From the NCBI RefSeq assembly GCF_009466385.1, contig NZ_WIAQ01000002.1, forward strand, positions 1 to 64,000: a DNA stretch of 64,000 bases. The letters run 5' to 3'. The notes below the pieces were generated by a model. The model was not told where the DNA came from. It ran no database searches and saw only the letters and a list, made by a program, of their open reading frames with translations. The position numbers and the translations under genes are program-made. Within the stretch, counting starts at the first letter, position 1. Every line of letters starts with the position of its first letter. Of the stretch, positions 36,837 to 46,169 are shown in pieces. Origin of the DNA: Peribacillus tepidiphilus. GTDB lineage: Bacteria; Bacillota; Bacilli; Bacillales; DSM-1321.

Positions 36837-38069
36837 TTGGCTTTAATCGTGCAAAAATTTGGTGGGACCTCTGTTGGTAGTGTAGAAAGAATTAAAAATG
36901 TGGCAAAGCGCGTAATAGAAGAAAAAGAAAACGGAAACGACGTGGTAGTTGTTGTTTCTGCAATGGGAAAAACAACGGATGTATTAGTGGATATGGCGAA
37001 AGAAATTTCCCCTTATCCTAATAAAAGAGAGATGGATATGCTCCTCACAACAGGTGAGCAAGTCACGATTTCCCTTTTAGCAATGGCATTAATGGAAGAA
37101 GGGTATGAAGCTGTTTCATATACAGGCTGGCAGGCTGGTATTCAAACAGAGGCATTACATAGTAATGCCAGAATATTAAACATCGAAACATCAAGAATAG
37201 AGAATCCATTACAAAGAGGGAAAATTGTTATTGTTGCCGGTTTTCAAGGCATAACTGCAGATGGTGAAATTACGACGCTTGGAAGAGGTGGATCTGACAC
37301 AACTGCGGTAGCCCTTGCAGCAGCTCTAAAAGCTGCTCGTTGCGATATTTATACAGATGTAACGGGTGTTTTTACAACAGATCCACGTTATGTTAAAGGA
37401 GCCAGAAAGCTTTTGAGTGTATCGTATGATGAAATGCTTGAACTGGCAAATTTAGGAGCAGGAGTTCTGCATCCAAGAGCTGTAGAATTTGCAAAAAATT
37501 ACAACATTCCACTTGAAGTCCGTTCAAGCATGGAAAGAACAACAGGTACAAGAATTGAGGAGGAAGCATCAATGGAGCAGAATTTAATTGTAAGAGGAAT
37601 TGCTTTTGAAGATAATATTACGCGTATTTCCATTTTAGGAATGCCGAATGCTATAGGAAGCCTTTCAAATATTTTTACTCTTTTGGCGAAGCATCACATT
37701 AATGTTGATATTATTATTCAGAGTATAACGGCTGACGGAAATACCAATTTGTCGTTTTCTATCAAAAGCCAAGACTTAAAAGAGACATTGGAAGTGTTAG
37801 AATCCAATAAGAGTACGCTACAGTTTGAGGATATTGAGACAGAAACAGGACTGGCCAAGGTATCTATTGTAGGATCAGGAATGGTTTCTAATCCTGGGGT
37901 AGCCGCTGAAATGTTTAGTGTCCTTTCTCAAAACGGTATTCAAATAAAAATGGTAAGTACATCTGAAATCAAGGTTTCGACGGTCGTAGATGAAAAGCAT
38001 ATGATTACAGCAGTAGAATCATTACATGAAGCCTTCCAATTAGATGTAGGCGAACCAAGTACAATTTAA
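36837..38069 (+). CDS. lysC: Aspartokinase II, lysine-sensitive type
   Basis: It phosphorylates aspartate at the start of the lysine/threonine/methionine/diaminopimelate pathway. The 410-residue protein has the kinase motif IVQKFGGTSVG (4-14), TLGRGGSDTTA (about 148-158), and two C-terminal ACT domains (about 265-400). The TTG at 36837 gives the usual start MALIVQKFGG and follows AAAGGTGG. An internal start for the separate beta subunit, known in B. subtilis, may exist but was not resolved. Confidence 0.95.
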   Translation: MALIVQKFGGTSVGSVERIKNVAKRVIEEKENGNDVVVVVSAMGKTTDVLVDMAKEISPYPNKREMDMLLTTGEQVTISLLAMALMEEGYEAVSYTGWQAGIQTEALHSNARILNIETSRIENPLQRGKIVIVAGFQGITADGEITTLGRGGSDTTAVALAAALKAARCDIYTDVTGVFTTDPRYVKGARKLLSVSYDEMLELANLGAGVLHPRAVEFAKNYNIPLEVRSSMERTTGTRIEEEASMEQNLIVRGIAFEDNITRISILGMPNAIGSLSNIFTLLAKHHINVDIIIQSITADGNTNLSFSIKSQDLKETLEVLESNKSTLQFEDIETETGLAKVSIVGSGMVSNPGVAAEMFSVLSQNGIQIKMVSTSEIKVSTVVDEKHMITAVESLHEAFQLDVGEPSTI

Positions 38070-38090
38070 CCATTAAATGTAAAAATGTTA

Positions 38091-38108
38091 GCCGGGGGCA
38101 TCCCCGGC
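38091..38108. terminator. Bidirectional terminator between lysC and yslB
   Basis: GCCGGGG and CCCCGGC with a 4-base loop, between convergent genes; T-runs are poor on both sides. Confidence 0.6.
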
Positions 38109-38124
38109 TTAATGATTTGGTAAG

Positions 38125-38583
38125 CTAAATGGTAGAATCTTTTAAATCCCATTGGACTTTGAAAAAAACTGTGTTGGATTTTCTTTTCTGTTCTTCAAGT
38201 GTTTCTGAAGTTAGTTTTTTTTGTAATTCAACTTGCTGTGCCAAGAAGCCCGCTTCAAGCTGAAAATGACAATTGCTATTGAGCTCATAACGTCGTTTGA
38301 TCAATTCCCCTGATAATTCGAACTCAAGATCGTGTTTATTTTCTCTAATTAGTGCAAGATGACCCCATCCTGCATCTTCAAAGAAATTAACGATTTCAAT
38401 AATACTTGTAAGAGGGAATTTTCTGGCTAGCTGTTTTCCTGCCCAGTAAAGAATTTGGGGTTCTTCCTTTCCAAGCAAATCCGGAAGCACAAGATCTCTA
38501 AGGAGTTCTTGACCAAATACAGGAACCATTATAGGAGTAGAACTTTCGACTTGTTGATTTTCTGGATGATTTTCTTTAGACAT
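38125..38583 (-). CDS. yslB: DUF2507 protein YslB
   Basis: The protein of 152 residues from the ATG at 38583 has the layout of YslB, a DUF2507 member of unknown function: MVPVFGQELLRDLVLPDLLG near the start, then WAGKQLARKFPL and a V4R-like alpha/beta region (FFEDAGWGHLAL). GTGGGG before the ATG supports this start; a GTG four codons upstream overlaps that site. It is convergent with lysC as in B. subtilis. Confidence 0.82.
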   Translation of the reverse strand: MSKENHPENQQVESSTPIMVPVFGQELLRDLVLPDLLGKEEPQILYWAGKQLARKFPLTSIIEIVNFFEDAGWGHLALIRENKHDLEFELSGELIKRRYELNSNCHFQLEAGFLAQQVELQKKLTSETLEEQKRKSNTVFFKVQWDLKDSTI

Positions 38584-38595
38584 TGGTTTCCCCAC

Positions 38596-39131
38596 TTTCT
38601 AAAAGCAGTATTATATACAAATTCATTTATTTCCTATGTATTTTAGATAAAGCTATTACATTCAAATCTACCATTTACATGATGATTCTATTTTATTTGA
38701 GTCTATTTTTATATTTTAACATATGAAAAATAGGTATAACCCTTATAAACAGTAAAAAAAATATTTTTAAAATTTAGTGATTTCATCGGAGTAAAGCGGT
38801 AAAATAAGATAGTAATTATCCCCTTAACACTGGATAAATATAGGAATGTAAATTATGTATCCGTTTTCTTGACGCTTTATTTTTGAGGGAGTAAAATGAA
38901 CATGTCACATAATTGTTAGAATATGTTGAAATATGCGTTTTTTTAGTGCTTATTATTAAATATTTGTAGTGCTTTGAATGCATAGGGGTATGTGTATCTT
39001 TCAACTATTCTATTATTGCTTTAGCTATAACTATTTATTATATAGGAGTAGCATTAAAGAATTTGGCCAGTAGGGTAATTAGGGGATTTAGCTTTACAGG
39101 CCAGTATTAAAAAAATTAAGGGGGGTACAAA
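38596..39131. other. Intergenic region before sdhC, promoter and long leader only
   Basis: Apart from the sdh promoter (38869-38897) and the leader after it, I see no gene, repeat or strong hairpin here. The sequence is very AT-rich. Confidence 0.5.
38869..38897 (+). promoter_or_regulatory. sdhCAB promoter
   Basis: TTGACG (38869-38874), a 17-bp spacer and TAAAAT (38892-38897). The transcript would start near 38904, leaving an untranslated leader of about 230 bases. Confidence 0.7.
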
Positions 39132-39740
39132 ATGGCAGGAAATCGTGAGTTTGCTAATCGCAGACTACATTCATTGCTGGGAGTTATTCCGATCGGTCTG
39201 TTTTTAACGCAGCACTTAGTAGTCAATCATTTTGCAACAAAAGGAGCAGAAGCATTCAACAATGCGGCCCATTTCATGGAGTCTCTGCCGTTCCGTGTTT
39301 TCTTGGAGATTTTTATCATCTACTTACCTTTGCTTTATCATGCAATTTATGGGATCTATATTGCATTTACAGCAAAGAATAATGTCGGAAGATACGGATA
39401 TTTCAGAAACTGGATGTTTATGCTACAACGCTTAACAGGAATTATTACTTTAATTTTTGTTACCTGGCATGTTTGGGAAACGAGAGTGCAGGCTGCATTA
39501 GGGGCAGATGTCAATTTTCAAATGATGGAGAACATCCTTTCTAATCCATTTATGTTATGGTTCTATGTAATCAGTGTTGTATCTGCCATTTTCCATTTTG
39601 CGAATGGATTATGGTCGTTCGCTGTAAGCTGGGGACTGACGATTACACCGCGTTCTCAATTAATTTCTACATACGTAACACTAGGCGTTTTTGTTGCACT
39701 TTCCGTTGTGGGAATTCGAGCGCTATTTGCTTTCGTTTAA
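39132..39740 (+). CDS. sdhC: Succinate dehydrogenase cytochrome b558 subunit
   Basis: The membrane anchor of complex II, with two b hemes and the menaquinone site. The 202-residue protein has five helices, and histidines in or beside the helices (for example QHLVVNHF near 22-30, LLYHAIYG near 67-74, TWHVWE near 112-118, FHFANGLW near 155-162) are likely heme ligands. This single-anchor type is that of Bacillus. AAGGGGGG precedes the ATG. sdhA follows after 74 bases. Confidence 0.95.
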   Translation: MAGNREFANRRLHSLLGVIPIGLFLTQHLVVNHFATKGAEAFNNAAHFMESLPFRVFLEIFIIYLPLLYHAIYGIYIAFTAKNNVGRYGYFRNWMFMLQRLTGIITLIFVTWHVWETRVQAALGADVNFQMMENILSNPFMLWFYVISVVSAIFHFANGLWSFAVSWGLTITPRSQLISTYVTLGVFVALSVVGIRALFAFV

Positions 39741-39814
39741 TACATGATTAGTTGTCAGTAAGTTTACTATATCGATAGGTATAATAAACGGCTGTGAAAA
39801 GGGAGTGAGTTAGG

Positions 39815-41578
39815 TTGAGTAATGGAAAAATTATCGTAGTCGGAGGCGGACTTGCCGGTTTGATGGCGACCATCAAGGCTGCGGAAGCTGGACAACAGGT
39901 TGATTTATTCTCACTAGTACCCGTAAAGCGCTCCCACTCTGTTTGTGCGCAAGGCGGGATTAACGGTGCAGTTAATACAAAAGGGGAAGGCGATTCTCCT
40001 TGGGAACATTTTGATGATACAGTATATGGTGGAGACTTTTTGGCAAATCAGCCACCAGTTAAGGCCATGTGCGAAGCAGCTCCTGCGATTATACATATGC
40101 TTGATCGTATGGGTGTTATGTTTAACCGTACACCTGAAGGATTATTAGATTTTCGTCGCTTTGGAGGTACGCAGCATCATCGTACAGCATTCGCAGGTGC
40201 AACTACAGGTCAGCAGCTTCTTTATGCATTGGACGAGCAGGTGCGTAGATTTGAAGTGAGCGGTCTAGTAACGAAGTACGAAGGATGGGAATTCTTGGGA
40301 GCTATTTTGGATGATGCAGGTGTTTGCCGTGGGATCACCGCTCAAAACCTTTCCTCAATGGAAATAAAAGCGTTTCCTGCTGATGCTGTGATTTTAGCAA
40401 CTGGAGGCCCTGGCATAATCTTTGGTAAGTCTACAAACTCTGTCATTAATACAGGTTCTGCAGCTTCTATTGTTTTCCAACAAGGAGCATACTATGCGAA
40501 CGGAGAATTTATTCAAATCCATCCTACTGCCATTCCAGGGGATGACAAGCTTCGTCTAATGAGTGAATCAGCACGTGGAGAAGGCGGACGTGTATGGACG
40601 TATAAGGACGGAAAACCATGGTACTTCTTAGAAGAGAAGTATCCTGCTTATGGCAACCTAGTACCAAGGGATATTGCAACACGTGAAATTTTCCATGTGT
40701 GTGTGGACTTGAAATTAGGTATTAACGGCGAAAACATGGTTTACCTTGATTTATCTCATAAAGATCCTAAAGAGCTTGATATCAAGCTTGGTGGTATTAT
40801 TGAAATTTATGAGAAGTTTATGGGTGATGACCCTCGCAAAGTACCAATGAAAATTTTCCCTGCTGTTCATTATTCAATGGGCGGATTATGGGTAGATTAC
40901 GATCAAATGACAAACATCCCTGGTCTATTTGCAGCTGGTGAATGTGACTATTCACAGCACGGTGCGAACCGCTTAGGCGCAAACTCACTTCTTTCTGCTA
41001 TTTTTGGCGGAATGGTAGCTGGTCCTAACGCAGTAAAATATATTAAAGGTCTTGAAAAGAGCGCAGATGACATGTCTTCTACATTGTTTGACAGCTATGT
41101 GAAACAAGAGGAAGAAAAGTGGAACAAAATTATATCTCTAGATGGAAATGAAAATGCCTACGTTCTTCATAAAGAGCTTGGAGAATGGATGACAGATAAT
41201 GTAACTGTTGTTCGCTATAACGATAAGCTGCTAAAGACGGATGAGAAAATTCAAGAGCTTATTGAACGTTATGAAAATATTAATATTAACGATACAGCAA
41301 AATGGAGCAACCAAGGAGCTTCTTTCACTCGCCAGCTTCAAAATATGCTTCAGCTAGCTCGCGTTATTACACTTGGTGCTTATCATCGTAATGAAAGCCG
41401 TGGTGCTCACTACAAACCTGAGTTCCCGGAACGTAACGACGAGGAATTCTTGAAAACAACGATGGCGAAGTTTACAGGATTAAAATCTGCACCAGCTTTC
41501 CATTATGAAGAGGTTGATGTGTCGTTGATTCCACCACGTAAGCGTGATTATACGAAAAAGAAAAAGGGGGAGAAATAA
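39815..41578 (+). CDS. sdhA: Succinate dehydrogenase flavoprotein subunit
   Basis: It oxidises succinate to fumarate in the TCA cycle and passes electrons to SdhB. The 587-residue protein has the FAD motif VVGGGLAGL (8-16), the covalent flavin His H41 in RSHSVCAQGG, and the active-site HPTAIPGDDKL and SARGEGGRVW segments (about 242-265). It starts at TTG after GGGAGTGAG, a start type also used for sdhA in B. subtilis as I recall it. Sequence is highly conserved. Confidence 0.97.
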   Translation: MSNGKIIVVGGGLAGLMATIKAAEAGQQVDLFSLVPVKRSHSVCAQGGINGAVNTKGEGDSPWEHFDDTVYGGDFLANQPPVKAMCEAAPAIIHMLDRMGVMFNRTPEGLLDFRRFGGTQHHRTAFAGATTGQQLLYALDEQVRRFEVSGLVTKYEGWEFLGAILDDAGVCRGITAQNLSSMEIKAFPADAVILATGGPGIIFGKSTNSVINTGSAASIVFQQGAYYANGEFIQIHPTAIPGDDKLRLMSESARGEGGRVWTYKDGKPWYFLEEKYPAYGNLVPRDIATREIFHVCVDLKLGINGENMVYLDLSHKDPKELDIKLGGIIEIYEKFMGDDPRKVPMKIFPAVHYSMGGLWVDYDQMTNIPGLFAAGECDYSQHGANRLGANSLLSAIFGGMVAGPNAVKYIKGLEKSADDMSSTLFDSYVKQEEEKWNKIISLDGNENAYVLHKELGEWMTDNVTVVRYNDKLLKTDEKIQELIERYENININDTAKWSNQGASFTRQLQNMLQLARVITLGAYHRNESRGAHYKPEFPERNDEEFLKTTMAKFTGLKSAPAFHYEEVDVSLIPPRKRDYTKKKKGEK

Positions 41579-41581
41579 GAC

Positions 41582-42343
41582 ATGGCTGAGCAAAAAACCA
41601 TTCGTTTTATTATTACTCGTCAAGATACACCTGATTCCACCCCTTATTCCGAGGAATTTGAAATACCTTATCGTCCGAATATGAACGTTATTTCAGCTTT
41701 AATGGAAATTCGTCGTAACCCCGTTAACGCTAAAGGGAAAAAAACAACACCTGTTACATGGGATATGAACTGCTTAGAAGAGGTTTGTGGTGCTTGCTCC
41801 ATGGTTATTAATGGTAAACCGCGCCAATCCTGTACAGCACTAATCGATCAGCTAGAGCAGCCGATTCGTTTGGAGCCAATGCGGACTTTCCCAGTTGTAC
41901 GTGATCTTCAGGTAGATCGCAGCCGTATGTTCGATTCATTAAAAAAGGTAAAAGCTTGGATTCCGATTGACGGAACTTATGACCTTGGTCCTGGTCCGCG
42001 CATGCCGGAAAGAAAACGTCAATGGGCATACGAGCTTTCTAAATGCATGACGTGCGGCGTCTGTTTAGAAGCATGTCCAAACGTAAACAGCCGATCAAAT
42101 TTTATAGGTCCTGCCCCGCTTTCTCAAGTTCGTTTATTTAATGCCCATCCTACAGGTGCAATGAATAAAGCAGAAAGATTGAATGCTATTATGGGTGATG
42201 GCGGGCTTGCAAACTGTGGTAATTCACAAAACTGTGTCCAATCTTGTCCAAAAGGTATTCCTTTAACGACATCGATTGCTGCACTAAATCGTGACACTAC
42301 GATCCAGTCATTTAGAAATTTCTTCGGAAGTGATCAAGTATAA
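41582..42343 (+). CDS. sdhB: Succinate dehydrogenase iron-sulfur subunit
   Basis: The 253-residue subunit carries the electron wires of complex II: a 2Fe-2S ferredoxin domain with CLEEVCGAC plus a later Cys (about 62-83), and the [4Fe-4S]/[3Fe-4S] domain with CMTCGVCLEACPN (about 153-165) and CGNSQNCVQSCPKG (about 212-225). It begins 3 bases after sdhA with GGGGGAG upstream, so the three sdh genes form one operon. Confidence 0.97.
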   Translation: MAEQKTIRFIITRQDTPDSTPYSEEFEIPYRPNMNVISALMEIRRNPVNAKGKKTTPVTWDMNCLEEVCGACSMVINGKPRQSCTALIDQLEQPIRLEPMRTFPVVRDLQVDRSRMFDSLKKVKAWIPIDGTYDLGPGPRMPERKRQWAYELSKCMTCGVCLEACPNVNSRSNFIGPAPLSQVRLFNAHPTGAMNKAERLNAIMGDGGLANCGNSQNCVQSCPKGIPLTTSIAALNRDTTIQSFRNFFGSDQV

Positions 42344-42354
42344 TACATTTTTAG

Positions 42355-42383
42355 AAACCTCTCGGAAGTCCGGGAGGTTTTTT
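42355..42383 (+). terminator. sdh operon terminator
   Basis: AAACCTCTCGG (42355-42365) pairs with CCGGGAGGTTT (42370-42380), followed by T's. Confidence 0.85.
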
Positions 42384-42465
42384 ATGAAAAAGCGAATGAG
42401 TAAGTAAAAATAATACCAGCGATTATTTTGTCATCTAACCATTTATTTGTAGATTGTGTAATAGA

Positions 42466-42483
42466 TGAATGAATAACCATTCA
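42466..42483 (+). promoter_or_regulatory. FadR-like operator upstream of ysmA
   Basis: TGAATGAATAACCATTCA matches the FadR consensus TGAATGAMTANTCATTCA at all but one position and resembles the fadR box at 16156-16173. It lies 36 bp before the thioesterase start codon, a position suited to repression. Confidence 0.7.
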
Positions 42484-42518
42484 TTGATTTAGATCATTTA
42501 TTAAAGGGAGAGAACAAA

Positions 42519-42986
42519 ATGAGTAAGATTTCATATATACATAATTTGAACGATTGGAAAGAGTCTTTTACTTTTTCATTTCCAGTAAAAGTCCGTTTTT
42601 CGGAAACGGATCTTTTTGGACATTTGAACAATACGGTGCCATTTACATATTTTGAAATGGCTAGAATCGAATTTTTTAAGTCGCTTGGATTTATGCAAGA
42701 TTGGGTAAAACCTGATCATGAAACGATCCCTGTTGTAGCAGATTTACAATGTGACTTTTTACAGCAAGTTTTTTTTGATGAAACGATTCATATTTATGTC
42801 AAAGCGAACAAAGTTGGAAATTCTTCTGTAGAAATTCATTACATGGGAAAGAAAGAAAGTGGAGACATTTGTCTCACTGGAAGAGGAACAATGGTGCAAA
42901 TTTCTAAAAAGACAGGTAGACCAATTCCTTGGACGAGTGAGATGAAAAAGTTGTTAGAACAAAATGGAGTAAAAAGTTTTCAATAA
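42519..42986 (+). CDS. ysmA: Acyl-CoA thioesterase-like hotdog protein YsmA
   Basis: The 155-residue protein is a single hotdog-fold domain of the 4HBT/acyl-ACP thioesterase-like group. RFSETDLFGHLNNTVPFTYF (about 26-45) holds the catalytic Asp and the substrate-cavity helix start. It should hydrolyse acyl-CoA or acyl-ACP; chain length is unknown. AAAGGGAGAG precedes the ATG. The FadR-like operator in front suggests it belongs to the fatty-acid regulon in this organism. Confidence 0.82.
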   Translation: MSKISYIHNLNDWKESFTFSFPVKVRFSETDLFGHLNNTVPFTYFEMARIEFFKSLGFMQDWVKPDHETIPVVADLQCDFLQQVFFDETIHIYVKANKVGNSSVEIHYMGKKESGDICLTGRGTMVQISKKTGRPIPWTSEMKKLLEQNGVKSFQ

Positions 42987-43013
42987 ATATTCTAAGGAGT
43001 GAAGGAATTTAGT

Positions 43014-43042
43014 AACTCCCCTTGATACTTTCACATACTATA
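43014..43042 (+). promoter_or_regulatory. Putative sigma-K promoter of gerE
   Basis: AAC (43014-43016), a 17-bp spacer and CATACTATA (43034-43042) match the sigma-K pattern mAC / CATAnnnTA. Transcription of gerE by sigma-K late in the mother cell is established in B. subtilis. Confidence 0.7.
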
Positions 43043-43105
43043 TTTTGACTAAATTTATACCCATCCCTAGGTTACAGCTGGTGAAGGCAAGGAGGGTTAC
43101 AATAC

Positions 43106-43330
43106 TTGAAGGAGAACGATTTCACTCATAAGCCATTACTCACCAAAAGAGAAAAAGAAGTTTTTGAACTACTAGTGCAGGACAAAACAACGAAGGAAAT
43201 AGCAGGTGAATTATTTATAAGTGAAAAGACTGTTCGGAATCATATTTCGAATGCCATGCAAAAGCTTGGAGTTAAAGGACGTTCACAGGCAGTAGTAGAG
43301 CTCCTTCGAATGGGAGAACTTCATTTATAA
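43106..43330 (+). CDS. gerE: Spore coat gene regulator GerE
   Basis: GerE is a small LuxR/FixJ-type DNA-binding protein that controls late spore coat genes in the mother cell. The 74-residue protein has no receiver domain and consists of a tetra-helical DNA-binding domain with LTKREKEVFELLVQDKTTKE and the recognition helix FISEKTVRNHISNAMQK. It starts at TTG after AAGGAGGG. Identity to B. subtilis GerE is very high as far as I recall that sequence. Confidence 0.96.
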   Translation: MKENDFTHKPLLTKREKEVFELLVQDKTTKEIAGELFISEKTVRNHISNAMQKLGVKGRSQAVVELLRMGELHL

Positions 43331-43652
43331 AAAATTCTAAGTGAAGAATGTCAGAACAAGAAGCTTTGTCCGTTATGCATAATGCAATACATGGTTTAAG
43401 AGCAGTGAAGTCGAATACATGCAATTTGTAAAGGATTGCTTGTTTCGACTTCCTGCCTATTTTTTTGTGAATCTGTAAGTTTTTTAAAGGAAGTGTAACG
43501 CAATTCAACTTGAAATGTACTCTTCTTTAAGTGACAATAATACATATCCAAAGAATTTCTAGTGACTAAATGGGAATTTTAGAATTATTATTTCGACTTA
43601 ACAAGATCATAGAATCTTATTGTATAATAACCAGTTACAGGGAGTTGTGAAA
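43331..43652. other. gerE-ysmB intergenic region with a possible terminator
   Basis: GAAGTCGAA (43407-43415) pairs with TTCGACTTC (43444-43452), with an inner GCAAT/ATTGC stem, and a T-run begins 9 bases later (43461-43467). TGTATAAT at 43621-43628 may be the ysmB -10 element. Nothing else is seen. Confidence 0.5.
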
Positions 43653-44102
43653 ATGACGCTTGAAAAAGGGAAAAATGACCTGCTGGTCGCAGATATAGAA
43701 AAGGAACTAAGGTATATTTCATCGATCGTCAAACAAAAAGGGCGTGAGATATTAAATAACTACACAATTACTCCTCCTCAGTTTGTTGCGTTGCAATGGC
43801 TTTTGGAAGATGGAGACATGACAATTGGGGAGCTTTCAAATAAAATGTACCTTGCATGCAGTACGACAACAGATCTAGTGGACCGCATGGAAAAAAACAA
43901 TCTAGTAATGCGTGTGAAGGATGAAAATGACCGTAGGGTAGTCCGGATTCATTTGTTAGATGAAGGAAAGAATATAATTGATGACGTAATCAAAAAAAGA
44001 CAAAATTATTTGAAAGAAGTGCTGAGTGATTTCAGCGAAGATGAAGTATTATCTCTTCAAAGCAGCTTAAAGAAATTACATCAAGAAATGAAAGAAGAAT
44101 GA
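43653..44102 (+). CDS. ysmB: MarR-family transcriptional regulator YsmB
   Basis: The 149-residue winged-helix protein has the MarR layout: dimerisation helices at both ends and the DNA-binding region [20 protein letters not shown] plus the wing [12 protein letters not shown] (about 88-100). It lies between gerE and racE as in B. subtilis. AGGGAG before the ATG at 43653 supports this start over an upstream TTG. The target genes and ligand are unknown. racE follows within 8 bases, so the two are probably cotranscribed. Confidence 0.88.
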   Translation: MTLEKGKNDLLVADIEKELRYISSIVKQKGREILNNYTITPPQFVALQWLLEDGDMTIGELSNKMYLACSTTTDLVDRMEKNNLVMRVKDENDRRVVRIHLLDEGKNIIDDVIKKRQNYLKEVLSDFSEDEVLSLQSSLKKLHQEMKEE

Positions 44103-44109
44103 GGCGAGT

Positions 44110-44910
44110 TTGTTGAATCAACCGATTGGAATTATGGATTCTGGAGTTGGTGGTCTGACCGTTGCCAAGGAGGTAATGAGACAGCTCCCCAATGAGAATA
44201 TTATATATATCGGTGACACGGCCCGTTGTCCATACGGCCCGCGTCCTGTTGAAGAAGTGAAGCAATTTACCTGGGAAATGACCGAATTTCTTTTAAAAAA
44301 AGATATTAAGATGCTGATTATAGCCTGCAACACTGCGACTGCAGCAGCGATGGAAGAATTGAAGGCTAAACTTAAAATCCCAGTTCTTGGAGTTATTCAT
44401 CCAGGTGCAAGAGCAGCTTTAAAAAATTCAAAAAACCTTCAAATAGGTGTGATTGGAACAGAAGGAACAGTGAAAAGTAAGGCATATGAAATGGCCCTTC
44501 ATTCGATCAATGAACGGGTCGAAGTCGTTTCTCTAGCCTGTCCTAAATTCGTGCCGTTGGTTGAAAGCGAAGAGTTTAATAGCTCAATTGCGAAAAAGGT
44601 TGTTGCTGAAACATTGCGTCCGCTAAAGGGGAGGAATCTAGATACATTAATTCTGGGATGCACTCATTATCCGCTTTTAGGGCCTCTCATCAGTAACTAC
44701 ATGGGCAAAAATGTGAAAGTTATATCATCCGGCGACGAAACAGCCCGGGAGGCAAGTGTCATATTACAACACACTGGAATGAACAATAAAAGCAAAGAAA
44801 AACCTACCTACACATTTTACACTACAGGATCAAAAGAAATTTTCGGACGAATTGCATCAACATGGCTTGAAAGAGAACTGGATGATGTGCATTCTATCAA
44901 ACTCTCCTAA
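44110..44910 (+). CDS. racE: Glutamate racemase
   Basis: It supplies D-glutamate for peptidoglycan. The 266-residue cofactor-independent racemase has the catalytic pair C73 (IIACNTATA) and C184 (LGCTHYP) and the substrate motifs [10 protein letters not shown] (10-19) and CPYGPRP (40-46). It starts at one of two adjacent TTG codons (44110 or 44113) after GAGGCGAG. Confidence 0.96.
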   Translation: MLNQPIGIMDSGVGGLTVAKEVMRQLPNENIIYIGDTARCPYGPRPVEEVKQFTWEMTEFLLKKDIKMLIIACNTATAAAMEELKAKLKIPVLGVIHPGARAALKNSKNLQIGVIGTEGTVKSKAYEMALHSINERVEVVSLACPKFVPLVESEEFNSSIAKKVVAETLRPLKGRNLDTLILGCTHYPLLGPLISNYMGKNVKVISSGDETAREASVILQHTGMNNKSKEKPTYTFYTTGSKEIFGRIASTWLERELDDVHSIKLS

Positions 44911-44925
44911 TAGGGGAGTTTTTTT
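44899..44925 (+). terminator. racE terminator
   Basis: AACTCTCC pairs with GGGGAGTT (one G-U pair), followed by T's. Confidence 0.8.
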
Positions 44926-45012
44926 GTTTGTCCAAATTATTTTTGTATATCGGTCTATTTTTTTCGGAGGCTCGTATAAATAGTAGTACAAACTGTAGTG
45001 GGAGGGATACGC

Positions 45013-46086
45013 GTGTCAAAAAAGACGAATGTGACAATTGCGACAACACTTTTAGCATCATCTGTACTGCTTGGAGGCTGCGGATTATTTGGCGAGAAAA
45101 AGAAAGATATTGATCCTCCGCAAGATGTTTCGTATGTAGACGATGCAGCAGCCTTAGAAAACAAAGGGAAGGAAAGTACTGAAACAACAGCAAAAGGGGA
45201 GGAAGCAAAGCAGCAAACGGTTTTGACTGAGCTGTATTTAATTGATAAAAATGGTTACGTAGTTCCTCAAAGCATTCCTCTGCCTAACACAAAAGGAGTA
45301 GCAAAGCAAGCATTAGAATACCTAGTAACAAATGGTCCCGTTTCAAATCTATTACCAAACGGGTTCAGAGCTGTACTTCCAACAGATACACAAGTCGATG
45401 TAAATATTAATAAAGATGGACTTGCTGTAGTTGATTTTTCGCCTGAATTTGCAAATTACAATCCAGAAGATGAGTTGAAAATTTTGCAATCCATCACATG
45501 GACACTGACTCAATTCGACGGTGTAAAAGACGTCCAAATAAAAATAAATGGTCATGAAATATCCGAAATGCCTGTCAACGGAACACCGATTTCTAAAAAT
45601 TTATCAAGAGCAAATGGTATCAACCTCGATACAACTAATGCCGTTGATATTACGAGCACAAAGCCTGTTACAGTTTATTATTTAGGTGGAGAAGAAGGAA
45701 ACTATTATTACGTTCCAGTGACAAAAAGAATTAGTGAAACAAAGGATGACAATATCACGGCTGTGGTGAAAGAACTGGCGGAAGGCCCTGGGTATGCATC
45801 CGGCTTGCTTACTGAGTTCATGCCTGATGTGGAGCTTGTAGAAGCGCCGAAAGTTGCTGACGGAAAAGTAACGTTGAACTTTAACGAATCCATTTACGGC
45901 AGTTTCGAGGAAAAAACAGTTTCTACAAGATTGCTTAACGCTCTTGTATTATCCCTTACAGAACAACAAGGCATTGAAAGCGTTGAAGTTCTTGTTAATG
46001 GGAAGGCTGAGTTGAAAAACCAAGATGGTAAACCAATATCCGAACCAGTAATTCGACCTGAAAAAATCAACACCGGTAGTTTTTAA
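45013..46086 (+). CDS. gerM: Spore germination/sporulation lipoprotein GerM
   Basis: The 357-residue protein has a lipoprotein signal with lipobox LLGGC (about residues 18-22), a low-complexity linker and two GerMN domains (about 75-190 and 225-340) sharing the pattern VVDFSPEF / VTLNFNES and ILQSITWTLTQ / LLNALVLSLTEQ. GerM is needed in engulfment, spore cortex formation and germination. It starts at GTG 45013 after GGGAGGG. GTCTATT and CGTATAAAT at 44953-44981 may be a sigma-E promoter. Confidence 0.92.
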   Translation: MSKKTNVTIATTLLASSVLLGGCGLFGEKKKDIDPPQDVSYVDDAAALENKGKESTETTAKGEEAKQQTVLTELYLIDKNGYVVPQSIPLPNTKGVAKQALEYLVTNGPVSNLLPNGFRAVLPTDTQVDVNINKDGLAVVDFSPEFANYNPEDELKILQSITWTLTQFDGVKDVQIKINGHEISEMPVNGTPISKNLSRANGINLDTTNAVDITSTKPVTVYYLGGEEGNYYYVPVTKRISETKDDNITAVVKELAEGPGYASGLLTEFMPDVELVEAPKVADGKVTLNFNESIYGSFEEKTVSTRLLNALVLSLTEQQGIESVEVLVNGKAELKNQDGKPISEPVIRPEKINTGSF

Positions 46087-46114
46087 TAGCAGAATTTTGA
46101 TATAATATATAAAA

Positions 46115-46145
46115 AAGAGGCAGGGTCATATCTGCCTCTTCTTTA
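46115..46145 (+). terminator. gerM terminator
   Basis: AAGAGGCAG (46115-46123) pairs with CTGCCTCTT (46132-46140), followed by CTTTATT. Confidence 0.75.
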
Positions 46146-46169
46146 TTGGTATGATAAAGGAGGAAAAGA

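Noticed and set aside
43350-43433. 27-codon ORF after gerE (MSEQEALSVMHN...)
   Set aside because: AAGTGAAG precedes the ATG, but the ORF runs into the gerE downstream hairpin and nothing else supports it.
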